Source: Fasciola hepatica (Eukaryota; Platyhelminthes; Trematoda; Plagiorchiida; Fasciolidae). Taken from it: DNA of 64,000 nucleotides. Under the pieces are notes generated by a model that worked only from the letters and a program-made list of their open reading frames with translations, was not told where the DNA came from and did no database searches. The translations under genes were made by a program, and so were the position numbers. The DNA is taken from the NCBI GenBank assembly GCA_948099385.1, contig CANUEZ040000113.1, positions 10,304,501 through 10,368,500 of the forward strand, in the 5' to 3' direction. Of the stretch, positions 24,401 to 36,449 are shown piece by piece. Each line of letters begins with the position of its first letter. The first letter of the stretch is position 1.

Positions 24401-25329
24401 GAATTTGAATAGTTCCTTAGAACTGCAGAACTGCAGATTAGATAATACAACAGAACAGCATCTAGGTATGAATTGTTCCTAGCAATCATTTGTTTGCCAG
24501 CAGATATTTGGTATGTTTTAGTTTAAATATACAAAGGGGATAATCGACACCAAACATGATGTATTCAGGTAATAACATCCCTTTTCGATTCCCATTCTAG
24601 CTGTCTGTCCAGCCTGTGGTCTGTGAATCCATCAAGCTTTAAAACTCATGATGTTTAGCCAAATGAAACCACGATCCTTGAAGTAAAACCATACCACAAC
24701 TCGCCTTTTCCAAGAACTTCAGTAAGTAGCTGATATCAGACAATTTCAACATGACTGAATGGATATTAGACGACAGGATCAACAGGACACACGTTAATTT
24801 AATATTCTTTTTCGAGAAAGCAATCTTCCATCCTGCTTGGTGTTCACTAATTTTTCCAGCAGCATGCTGTTTGATTCTTAAAGCTTCATTAATTACAGAA
24901 TGATAGAAAAATGGTGTAATTCCGAGTTTCTTTCCGGTTCAGCGGTATCCCGTATAAAATTATCAGAGGCACATTGTACTTGGGCATCGGGGATACAGTG
25001 TTAGTGTGGAAAAGAGGAACTGTAAAGTAGTTCGTTGTAAAAATGGAAAAGCATAAAGAGCACAGAATATCACTGCTGGATTTAAAAGACCCAGTGACCA
25101 TGAATGACTGTAATGCAAGTAATCATGCTGACATTTTAGCAATAGTTGAACAATATTAGGAGTTTAAAATGTCGCACCATAAATACATGTAATATGCTCA
25201 GGAAATAAATCGAAACTGCTCACATATTTACATGCAATCTTGCTATCCTCAAAAATATGAATAAATTGGAAACCATTTCATCTCTGGCACAATTCGCTCA
25301 AAGTTTTGTATGGCTTACATAGTCTATAG
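24401..25329. other. Unassigned sequence
   Basis: It may include the 5' region of the minus-strand LINE, but no motif is visible. A 70-codon minus frame at 24889-25101 is unremarkable. Confidence 0.4.
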
Positions 25330-26247
25330 TTTAACGAGGAACAAATCGTCGCTCGCGTTATTTTGATGTCTGATCTGTCCCGACCTCGCGTGTTGGTTAC
25401 CCTTGATATCGCAGTCAGGCTCAGTTTTCATGGAGTAATGTTTGAGCAAGCAAGGAATGACAAATATTACCCTAGTAATATCCACGCACGTAAAAAACCT
25501 ATCGCTTTTTATCTTTACGGGAATTGTGTAAAACATGTGGCAACTTTTAGCAGCTTGCACTGGTGTACAGTGAATGACAATGACACGTTTTATGATATCG
25601 CCCTTTCCGGGTCAAGTTACCCCACTTGACAGGGTTGTAAATCGTCGGATGGATTCTGCATAACATTAGTGATGTGATTTCATTTTAACGTGACCATTTA
25701 TAATTTTTATTCGTTCATGTTCCGTTGCTTTCCAAACCAGAAAAGCGGCAAGATAATTTGGAAAATAATGTTGTATCTGTTGGCAGTTGCCCTTCATTTG
25801 TCCCGGTGTACGCATCTCTCATCAACCATGCCTTTCCGTGCACAGTTAATAAGGTCATGTGTGGTTTATTTATTCTGTTGCACACTTTGTCCAGGATCTT
25901 CATCATGATAACACATGATATCGGTCCAAGTAGGGTCGGTAAGTCAATTTCACATTTTACATAAATTTCGACTCGTTTGCTTCCCTCAAGAATCCAAGTA
26001 CATCTCAACCAGCTTTTCGTGTTACTTCTGAGAAAGCTAGGCCTTACCAGAGCGAGATATGAGATGTCGCTTCTATGCAACCTCTTCCATGAGTAAGAAG
26101 CTTCCATGCCGCTTCATGTATTTTAACGGTGAACTTCATGTTCAGGGATTTAGTTGCTCCCACTCAGCATTGACTACTCAAGAGCGGAAATTTATAGAAT
26201 TAATAAAGGCAAACACACGTGAAAGAACGTTAGAAAATGTGAACTAT
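25330..26247 (+). CDS. Candidate exons, unidentified protein (block W)
   Basis: There are two open segments with good borders. The first begins at 25330 after agtctatag and is open for 99 codons to a TGA at 25627-25629. It includes FNEEQIVARVILMSDLSRPR, and could be shortened by a donor GTAATA near 25472 or GTAAAA near 25527. The second, 26051-26247, has an acceptor ccttaccag and an excellent donor, GTAAGC. It reads KKLPCRFMYFNGELHVQGFS and TQERKFIELIKANTRERTLE. A junction from the GTAATA donor would keep phase. Between them, 25715-26107 is open on the minus strand for 130 codons, a competing signal. No domain is recognised. Confidence 0.33.
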
Positions 26248-29111
26248 GTAAGCGAAGGATGAGTCGTAATGCAACCACACGACTACCCCAGCTGCATAAC
26301 CGAGTCACTTAATCTAAAAACCACTCGGTATGCGGATTTTGTGGACCCCAATCCGAAGCTGTAACACATCTTGCTTGGTTTAATTCAATAGTATGGGTTT
26401 TCATAGTTTTATGCCATGTCATTAACTGGCCAGGTAGACCTACTTTACAATCACTGCCTGCCTTGAATGACAGGGTGCTTTGAGGACGTCTCTCAGGGAC
26501 AGGTGTAATACAAGTACCAACAATCCCCACCACATAGACTTGTAGCATTGTTGGATTTGAATGGGTAAACTCGACCCTGAAACGCAAAGTCCGGGAAACC
26601 ATCACGCCGAAAATGGTCGGGCGTGATCGCGATAAGAGCAAGGGGATATCAGCCGGATAAGACCCTTCTACTCCAGAATTGATCACCTGTGACGTATTAT
26701 TCCTCAAAACCTATTTGCCAATTGGTCTCCAGAGCTGGGGCATTTCTATATTCAAAGTCTGTTTACTCCCTAGAAGCATCAGTGTTTTAAACAAGGCACC
26801 TGAAATAGCCGTTCCACCGACTGCTTCTGCAAGCGTGTTAACTGTCTAGTTTGGAAACGATGAAGGTGAAACTTCAGCATTTCCGGTATGCAACGTAATG
26901 AAGGAAATGGACAGAATTTCAAACTAAAAACTCACATTCATGCCGCTGAAAGGAGGACCGGGATGGAACACAGACTGTGGCGATAGATATTTTGCCGACT
27001 CTGATTGATTGCGGTATAGACACATTATCCTACCGAAGAATAACTAAATGGCCACCAACGAGACACTGCTTCTGTGGGGAAAATCTATTGAGGAGACATG
27101 AATCAAGATTGAAATCTTATGGCAGGATGAAAGATATCATATGAACATATATGCATTTTAACTGTTGTCAATTTGAAATTGGGTATGGTTAATGAGGACA
27201 TATTTTTAACTATTCTCACGCATACACTGAACCCTTAGGTGATTCGTAGATTCACTAGAAGTTAGGTCATAATGTTTGCAAATATCAACAACACACTACC
27301 GCAAAGCTTTGGTTACCCACGGGTATTCAATTCCAAAAGCGAGTGCCGTGCGATAAGCTCAAAGGCTGTGCCATTGAAGGCTCTTAAAACAGTATCCTAA
27401 TACGTTTCAGACATTTTTGAGGGAGGTGCACACATCGTACACCATCCAAAGTAAGTAAACCGCCACGTAGAATATGTATGCCTTGGTTTCACTTTTGTTA
27501 GGAGCAGAGAACTCTTCTTATTGGTCTTGCAAACAAACATCCTACAGGTATTTTACCTGTTTTTTTCGACGTAATTGTGTAAGCTTGATAAATTATCATG
27601 ACAGCGTCATCCTACATTCGTCCGCCAAATATTGTACGCTGACTGGTAATTCTGGCTACTAACTTCTATTGTTCAACCTTTGTTACTTTGATGATGTACG
27701 GGCTTATCCCGGTGATCTAATGGCCATCAAATCAAAACACTTGCATGTTCGTATTCTGTTTATTGGGGCCCATTTCCAATGATAATATTTATCAGCAGCC
27801 TACGTCCTGCGAATATGTTCTCAGGCTAGCTGCTGAGGGGAACCAATAAGGCTCGGTGTACAACTTTACTTAAGGTTGTGGTGTTCTGAGTTGACTTTGA
27901 CCATGTCTTTATTTTGTACTCACCAGACTAAGAGTGTACAGAGTTCGTCTTACCGCTCTTATTTATCTGCATACGTGCAGCACTCAAGCAAATTTGTAAC
28001 TTGGGGTTGACGTTTCCGGAACTGTTATAAAACTGAGATATTTGAGTAAACCGTTTGGACTGTCCATGATCAGCGCAGTTAAAACCAAGTGAGATCAGCA
28101 TTTACCAAGGGTGAATTCTCCAAAATGTTCCTGAAATCGGAGTAATCTCTTCCAAATTTGTTTTTTCTTGGTTGGCCCTCATCGAGTCGAAGGAACATAA
28201 ATTCCCTTAAAAGGTCTATCTTGTAAAATTTTATGCTCTTCAAAATGAGACAGCCGAAAGCAATTAAGCACAGTTTGGTTATTTCATACCTCTAATCAGT
28301 GGAAGCCCTTTGTCCCTCATAAAAAAGATGTTGATATCTGGATGAAAGCTAACCAGCTGTATTCAGAGCAATACAACACATTACAAATTCACAAAGGAAA
28401 CATTTTGCTCATTCACCTGAATGCAGATTTCATGGAAATAGTTATGCAATGTTCTCGAAATTCGAAGTAAAATTCAGTTCCTTTGGTGTGTACTTACTTT
28501 CCCAAAACTCCTACTCATTTTGTGATAAATGAGGTTTCGAATTCGAACTTCTATGCAAAGTAATACTGATAACGTAATTTTATTGGTGTTTCATGGGCAG
28601 TTGGAATTCGCACACAGGAGAACGAATTATGAATAGAGTTAGCGGATAAAATGACCCTTAATTCTTAAGTGAAATTGGTCCGAATTCTTTGGTCCGACGA
28701 AGCACAGAGTACATATCTACGAATCCAGAACCCCATATAAATAGTCTACCGAACCTTGCACCCTCAGGGATAGTCAGACGGTAAAATGTTTCCCCATTGC
28801 TCGAACCAGCCTCATTCGGTCACTATAAGGACCGGTTTCAAAAAGTTGCGCTCGATTGGCTAATGCTGTGCTCACACATGATGGGTCATAACACACGATC
28901 TATTGAACCGACTTGCAAAGTAGTAATTTTGTTCTGGTCTGCTATCAGAGGCAGATGTGTCATGGTAGCTGATTATTAAATATCCCCACAGTCTACTGGT
29001 TGCCAATCAAGAAGTGGAGAGATTCGAAGCCAATGCAAGTTCTCAGTGCGAGATCGTGAGCAGAAGTCTATCAGCGCATGAGAAGGATAACATTTAGAAA
29101 GTGATTTCAGA
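26248..29111. other. Unassigned sequence with one long minus-strand frame
   Basis: The minus strand is open from 26707 to 26309 (132 codons), containing RPQSTLSFKAGSDCKVGLPG. Its length is only slightly above what chance gives in 64 kb, and no family is recognised. The remainder to 29111 shows only short frames and no repeats. Confidence 0.35.
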
Positions 29112-29119
29112 ATCAAAAA

Positions 29120-30200
29120 CATGACCAATTTCTGTGAGGAAATATATTGGCTTTTCTTGGAAAACTTTGCTCAAAGTGATTACAAATATGATCAGTTAAA
29201 GATCGTTGTCTGTGTGGGCCGCAATTTAAAATGGTGGCTTTTAGGAGTGGAGCAAAATGTGATGAACAGAATTGCGGCAAACTTCCTAAAGTTGCAAATA
29301 TTATCTGTAAGAAGGGCTCAAACGTTGCTGTCACTTTAGGAAAGCCTGACTTCAAAGATTCCAAAGGCCGGTTCTGCTGCTGGAAAGAGTTATGCGGGGT
29401 GCCATCTTGCAAAGTGGAAGTGCTTTTGATTTTTTACTTTTTCTCAGATTTGTGTTGAATATAAGATAACAATCCTTGGTAAAAATGATGGATTTTCTGA
29501 TGAGTTGGATATTTTCAATTCTGACGAAACTAGGCTGTATTTTTGTGCCTTGCCTGAATACACGCTAGAAGAGTGCCATGTTTGGGCTTCTGGAAGGAAA
29601 GTTCCGAAACCAAAACAATACCGATGCTATGATGCAATGCTTCTGCTGAGAAAATGTCCCTTTTTCATTGAAAAATGTGAGAACCAACTTAGGTTTCGGG
29701 ATTTAGTTCAAATTTGTCTATCTTTTGAGTACTACAGTTTACGCATCACATGGATGACTTCTACCCTCCGATGAGACTGACTAAGATATTCCGAACAGTC
29801 GGATGAATCATGGATAGCGATGAAGTAGGCCCATTGTGGTCAATACACTTGTTCATCTAACTGATGCGCCGTTGTCTAATGATGAGGTAGTGTTTCTAAC
29901 TCTTGATTGCACTTCAGGCACTCAGCCTTGGACCAAGGATTTATCTAATTACTCAAATGCGTTGCCACTAAGTTCCCCTTGAACAAGTTTGTGAGTAGCA
30001 TAGCAAGTCAAACACAGGGAACATTGATGGGCAGTTTTGACGATTCAAAGAGTATGCACTTTGCTAATTGCGCTTGGATAGTGCCACCAATTTACACCAA
30101 CATCAAGGTTTTTACCAGTTATCTAGTCTACTTGAATGTAGTCACTAATCGGCTGGAAGATCTTATCATGTGGTCTGTATGCCTTGATTTCTCTATTTAA
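29120..30200 (+). pseudogene. Pogo/Tigger-type DDE transposase relic
   Basis: Several frames on plus add up to a Tigger-like transposase. Near 29300-29390, DFKDSKGRFCCWKELCG fits the CENP-B-type helix-turn-helix end (G-W-L-x-R-W-K-x-R-H-G). At 29505-29620, FNSDETRLYFCALPEYTL is the first catalytic block, with the DE of the DDE triad. At about 29690-29765, FRDLVQICLSFEYYSLRITW and MTST match the next conserved strand and helix. At 29840-29945, LVHLTDAPLSNDEVV corresponds to the LL.DNAP.H block and QPWTKDLS to the QPMDQGVI block. The second Asp-Asn pair is altered to Thr-Asp. Frameshifts lie between blocks. Terminal inverted repeats were not found. It acts by cut-and-paste DNA transposition when intact; this copy is dead. 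Confidence 0.8.
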
Positions 30201-31199
30201 TTTAGTCTATGCAATGTAATCCTGTGCATTGACTTCCTGTAATATGCGAGGCAGTGTTCTTCCGAAAGGGGTTTACGCGTGTCCAATCTGGGACAGCCCA
30301 ACAAGACTATTCCATGAGCCGTAGTGCATCAGCTGAATCCCACATTGATAATAAACGAACATGGCAATGGCGGTGCACACCCGGCTCACCACAGCCCCAT
30401 AATTGTTCATGGCCGATTTTTGGGCGGTCAATTTACTGCTTATTCACTGAGTGGTATGCATATTCGACCACGTTCCTCACCCTGACAAAGGAAGGTCCGT
30501 GTTCAGTGGACTATTTATAACTCCTACACTCCGATTTCCAATCCCCCAATACCAGTTCGTGGAGGTATTCTTACCAATCCCACTAATCTCTGTTGGTGTG
30601 TTTCGTCCGATCAATGAAAAACATCGAAATAAGCCCTTTATTAGGATGGCAATCCGAATGACTGATTACAGAGCAACGTTCACACAGGATTGGGTAGCGT
30701 CTGTTACAAAACACCACAAAATTGTGCATCATCATTGCACTGCTATTGAGAAATATGCATTGTGCTTTTGCACCGTTATCCATAACGTGGACTCAAACAA
30801 TCTTCCTCTGAATTGCACACGGATGTAATTTACCGTCTGGCAACCATTAGGAAAGGGAATCAGTTGCTTCTACCTTAAGCATAAAAAGGCTACCATGATC
30901 TTTATCTTCAACTTGTGCATGAATTGACGCACGGACTAATTGTCTGGTTACGGCTGGACCAAATGATACGCCTTCGTTTATCGCGTTGTCGTGTTTGTGC
31001 CAAACGTGTCCCACCTACACACAACAGTTTTGGTTCGGCTACTTGGCCTTCACTGATTCCTTTTCTATGTTCGGAACTTTCATTCTTATTATCTCCTCCA
31101 CAAGCTGGTTGTTGTTCTGGAGTCTTCAACAGCTACAATATTTCCTGCAGCCACATAAAATCGGACGGTTCATGAACCCCTTATCGCGAGCTACAAAGC
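30201..31199. other. Unassigned sequence
   Basis: The plus strand is open at 30451-30828 (125 codons), but without a recognised motif. The stretch next to 31200 may contain the 3' untranslated region or LTR of the minus-strand gypsy relic. No terminal repeat could be demonstrated. Confidence 0.35.
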
Positions 31200-34100
31200 A
31201 TTAGTGGAACGGTTGGTACAGGAGAGGTGGAAAGTCTCCCACAGGGGTTCCGGCAGACTGTTCACAAATTGGTCCGCCAGAAGTTCAGTCCGTGACACCT
31301 CATCCAACAAGGGGAAAGATAGGGTCAGGGAGAGAAAAGAGCATTAATGCATGCACCCACGAGTCATCAAAAACCCTAAGTGGGCAGTCTTAAACAGTCA
31401 CATCCTATCCTGATGGTCGGCCGGAATGTCGAGCCCGCCATTGAGGCTTCCCTCATGGCGGCCTACTTCGTACCCTTCGGGCCTCTTAAGGCCGCATTCA
31501 TCACCGGACGGGCTCTGCCTGGGTGGTCTCCAATTTTTCTTGGTCAGACTTGAATTTGGAGAGCTCCGCCTAGCCCTAGAAATCCTCCAGGAAGCTCTAT
31601 CCGTCTTCCTTCCCTAATGGATTCACCTTTCGACATCATCCATTCCTTGACGGTGTGGTTATTTCTTTTCGCAAGACCATTGGTTTTGGGATGATGTGAG
31701 TTTGTGCGTATCCATCGAACCCCCAGTTTCTCCAGAAGGGTTTGAATTTGATCGCTTCAAAACATGGAATTCGTCCTAGACGATTGATTTCGGAAACCTG
31801 TGATTGATTACTATATGTTCCATGACCACTAAGCTCGTGGTATTGGACCGTTGATCAGGAATATCGACAGTCAAAATCCAACGCGTGAGGTGTTCAGTAA
31901 TAACCACTAAGTACTGATAACCTCGCGGTAATTTCGGGAAAGGTCACAATAGATAAAGAATAAACAGTTCCTTTATATTCAAAAATGGGATTGGTGGTAC
32001 GGGGAGTTACTTGGCTCATATGTCAGATTTCAAAGGTTGGCCAAGTTTTCAAGCCACTTCCTGGTTCAATATTCCCTTTGTTCGTCCAAAAGGCTTTTTG
32101 TTGAAGTAGGTCATGTTTGACCCTGTGAGCATCAAGTTGTGACACTCGTCGTTTAGTGGGTTGTGAATGTTTTCAAGCACAGAGATGACGGATCGTGTGA
32201 TTCCGGTACCCGCTTCATAAGGTTCCCTGTGACATTTACTTGGATTTGTTTCCAGTTTAAATCGTCATAGGTACTGCGCATCGTTTGTCAGCAGTGAGTC
32301 TCCACTGGTCAGCGCCTCCACCACCTTATTCAGTTTAAGATTTTGTAGTTGTTCGTTGGTCAGTCGCTGTGAATCATGCTCCAATTACAGCATTCTGACT
32401 TCAACAAGAACCCTAATATCAGGATCTGCTTACTCAGAATGGGACTAAATATAGGCCATGTATAGTCCACGACCTAATTCTTATGGTAAGGAGTGCATCC
32501 GGTGTCCGGACGAGTATAAGAGTTATGCTCAAACGTCAAAAAACGGAATCCAACACAAAGTAGGATTTATATGTGTGTATATATGCGGTACTTCATGAAA
32601 TTAATTAATACAAGTTAACGAAGGTAACAAACTTCTATTCGTGGAGTTCTCCAGGGTGTTCATCGGGCACGACCAGGATTCAGCAAGCCAGTTCAACCGA
32701 CCACAATTCCGACCGCCTGACAAAGTCAACTGACTTGGCAGAACCATATCATTGGCACTCTGTTCAATCAGAGCTGGGGGTAGGAAAAAAAGTAGGGCAA
32801 GCGTGGTCGGACGGGTCAACGTGGGTCACATCTGTCTAAAAGGTCACGAGTGCAGGGAGTGCAGGGAATAACTTGTGAGGTGTGTGTGTGTGTCACTTTG
32901 CATGTACATGTACTCATGTGTCTGTGTGTGTGTTCGAGAGAGGTAATCAGCTAGAACAATAACGAGTCACATAGAAAATCGATCATAAAGAAGGTGAATG
33001 GCTCCTTGGGGTGACGCAAAACAGGAATTTTTTTGGAAAATCCACTTGCATTCTTCACATCGAAAAGTCGGACAGAGGAATTTGGCAAATAGTCATAGCA
33101 GATTCAACAGTCCATCTGATTGTCCACCCCGCAACATGATCAGTTGCCAAAATAAAGTTCCTGAAGACAGTGTTCAATTTGGCAGTTCATCTCGGGGATC
33201 CTACGTAATTTTCATTTACTCCAAGTGTTTGTGATCCATTTCAATGTGAAATCGTCGACCTAGTAGATCTAGTCAACACTTCTCCAACGCCTACACGATA
33301 GCTGAACATTTCTTTTTCAATCGTGGAGTACTTGGCTGGAGTGAGCACCATGCTTACTCATTACATCAGGCCACACAACTTCCTCAGCACTTCTCCGGTA
33401 CACAGATCACCAGTATCTACGCTGACCGTGAACGGCTTGCCCATGACGGTTATTTGTAATGTGAGGTTTCTGTCTGATATCACGCTTTGGATTCGATAGG
33501 ACGTCTGATTTGGCTCTGGTTTCCATTTGAATTTTAGTTTCTTCTAGAGAGAGGCATACAAGGGCCCTACAGCAAACCTGAATCGTCGCACAAATCGACT
33601 GTAGTAGGCAGCACAGCCAGGAGCCCTCTCAATAATCTTTTACAGTTATCTTTGGATGGATGTACAGATCTCCGTTATTCAACTGGTGACCCAGAAGGGT
33701 TGTGATTAACCTTTTCATGTAGGACTTTGATCCGTTTACTTGCAGTCCACATTGCTGCATGTGCCTCGGCACGTTTTCCTACTACGAAACATCTTCCTTC
33801 ACCTCTCGGCTGCAATATCCCTGACAGTTTCTGCATTAGCATGCGGAATTTGAACGGTGCCCCTGACAATCCACTCGATATCCTCAGGAAGAGGTACTTG
33901 TTGTCACCGACAACGAATGGTGTTTTATCTTGGTCCTTCTTCCTTAACAAATCTTCCCAGCTGCCTGAATGCAGATGAGTCACTGAAAATATTGTCACTG
34001 CTTGCAGATTATCGAATATCTCTGCAACATCGGCTTGTGTACAGTGATACCGTTTGCAGATCGAGAAACAAAACGAAACCAGAATTTCCTTGGACTTCCT

Positions 34101-35480
34101 CAACAGCAACACAGGTCAGTCACTTGCGCTCTAAGTTTCTTCGAAAACTCCTTCGATTTATTTCATTCCCCAGATGATCAGGAATATAAAGGCTCCGCGG
34201 GTCGAAAATCTCCCTGCATTGTGTGCATCCCGTGTTATTTATAGTCCCGGAAACCATGTGCGCCTTCTTTAACCCTAAACAGCTCAGGAAATTCCTGACT
34301 TGTTGTTTGAAACTTTAGGTTCACATTGTTAGATATTCCACTCACACTGGACCAACACACCGACTTGGTCGACTGACTGATGATAAGCACTGAACCAAAA
34401 TTCCTATTCAAACAGTATTCATTTCGATCAATTAGGGCATTCAATATTGTTTGGTTGGTATTGCTTAGTGTTATAAATTTATGCATCGGAGGCTTTGTCG
34501 TTGCACCGTTCTGTCAATAATTTGTATGCGAGCCGGCTGTCTTTATCATCGTGACAACCGGTTTTACCGCCTAATTTGTTAAGCGCCTTGATAATTTTAT
34601 CAAGGCACTCGTATCCATCAGATATAAATCATTCAGGCCACTTACAGAAACTTGTGAACGAATTTCGTCACTATCCACGGCTCCAAGAATGATATTATCT
34701 GGAATTTCAATGAATAGAACATCGGGTCTTTGTTTCGCTCATCGCAATGCTGGTGTTTTGAACATTGATGATACAAATATTCCACATTCCTGCCACGCAA
34801 GCAACGGGCTCCAACGCGGTTTTAGCAATCAGGTTTTGTTTTAATCTTTATTTTCCTCAACCATGATATCTCTTCCGCCGGCATATTTTCTCGTCCCCAG
34901 TGCACTTATTCAGCCGTTTTCACCACCGCTTTTTCAACAACAGTCGGTCCATGGCTTTATCTGCCAACTGCAGAATGTCCATCTCTGAACCTACAGCTGT
35001 CTTTTATTAGTTCTTGGAACTGTCTGAGGAAAGGCTCACCAACGACTGTGTTCTTGATGCTGCATCTGGCTGGGTAAGAACCAATGCGACAGCTCACCGA
35101 GAAGTACAGTATGCACCAACTCATCCGCACCGATTTTGAGCATAGCCGCTTAGACCTGCTGTATTGTCTCTTGACTGTCTACTGGGGTGTCGAAAACCAG
35201 AATCAGTGCATTTATGACGGCTGCCCAATTCATCTCTTCCGCAAGCCTTTGCGTTACTTCTCCACTACTCTTGCTCTACCCTCGAGAAAAGCTTGAAGGG
35301 CCACCAACTTACCTTGGTCCGATAGAATCCCCGAGACTGCCGCCATGTCCTCCAAGTTATCCACGATCCTCTGTACCTCTTTGTCTCTCGAAGGACTCCG
35401 ACCACGGAATCTTCATCATGATAATAATACCAGTGGTAATAATCGAGAAGATTCAGTAATATGGATAATAATCTAGTCCG
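31200..35480 (-). pseudogene. Gypsy-type LTR retrotransposon gag-pol relic (gypsy-2)
   Basis: The minus strand holds a second gypsy family in the usual order. Gag is recognised near 34980-34940 (MDILQLADKAMDRL, like the L-x-x-L-A-D-x-A-D-x-I-M end of gypsy capsid proteins). Reverse transcriptase lies at 34112-33675: HSGSWEDLLRKKDQDKTPFV, then FLRISSGLSGAPFKFRMLMQ, then a broken segment where Y-L-D-D is expected. RNase H pieces lie at about 33470-33290 (FTVSVDTGDL; KYSTIEKEMFS). Integrase core pieces are at 31870-31640: NTTSLVVMEHIV, then LGVRWIRTNSHHPKTNGLAK, then VKEWMM. Frame changes and stops are common. The G-x-K-x-R-T-x-x-Y-H-P-Q-x-N-G region clearly differs from that of gypsy-1, so the two relics are separate families. 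Confidence 0.82.
32878..32936. repeat. (TG)n microsatellite, two tracts
   Basis: TG dinucleotides run at about 32880-32893 and again at 32919-32933, separated by catgtacatgtactcatgtg. They lie inside the gypsy-2 relic and may be a later expansion. Confidence 0.9.
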
Positions 35481-36449
35481 CACAAATCATCTTGTAAATT
35501 GGTGTATTTAAATGACCGAGGGTCATTCATAATGAAAAAAGGGTGATTTTGGGTGATAAAATTGGGATCATATTGATATGTTTGTCTATAGGACCAGGTC
35601 ATGACGGTTACGTGGTCGGGATCTGAGTCGTTTGTGTGGGAGTGGTCGACTTAAGGCCGGAGTAATTGGAGGGCTTCGACAAATCGTACAGACCAGGTGC
35701 GAAAGGACAGGTGCTGAACACCAATGCTTTGGGCAGTGCATGTAAGCAAATAAGGTTTTGGGGATTAGGAAACACTCGATAAATGTTTTAGAATGCTGAG
35801 TCTACGTTTACACGATAGCCCGAGTCCATCAAGTGCCCGAGAATGACACTATCTATGAGTTCTATTTCTCCCTGTTGAAGCAACCTTGAACAATGCCTGT
35901 TACTTCTTTGGGGTAGTTGCCTAGCTATTCATCAATTAAGATAGCGTCACATGCGCACCTGAACGAAGAGGTTGCCATTTATGTGGTCAGCCTTGGCAAT
36001 ACATCCTGATGCAAATATACAGAAAACAGGAGCTGAGTTGAATGTTACACTGTACGTGTGAAACTTCTGATGACGAGGTCCGACGTAGCTTCCTTTGAAC
36101 GTTGCACAGATGAACAATTCCTTTCTGGGGAAATCGTTATTCGGGCCACATTTTGTACTGTTTCACGGATTCGTTCGGTGAAGCGCTCAAAGTAACTGCT
36201 TACCGTGATGGTGTGTCTAAATAGTTCTTGTTCTTTTTCTATGGTCTTTTGTTAGTATATATTTCTCACTCACGAATCCAAGCATATGACCGGGTTCCTT
36301 CTGTGTTTTATGGATACAAAGCTGTTTAAGTTGGTATACTGCTCAGGGCATGTTTGTTTTCTGTGCCCTCTCCTCTCGACTGGTAACTCGAAGCCTCTGT
36401 ATACTGCGACTTCCAGGAGGACTAATGTGCCACTATGTTAACTCGCTAA
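35481..36449. other. Unassigned sequence upstream of gypsy-2
   Basis: By position this would be the 5' leader and LTR of gypsy-2 on the minus strand. I found no matching copy at the other end of the element, so the LTR is not supported. Confidence 0.35.
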
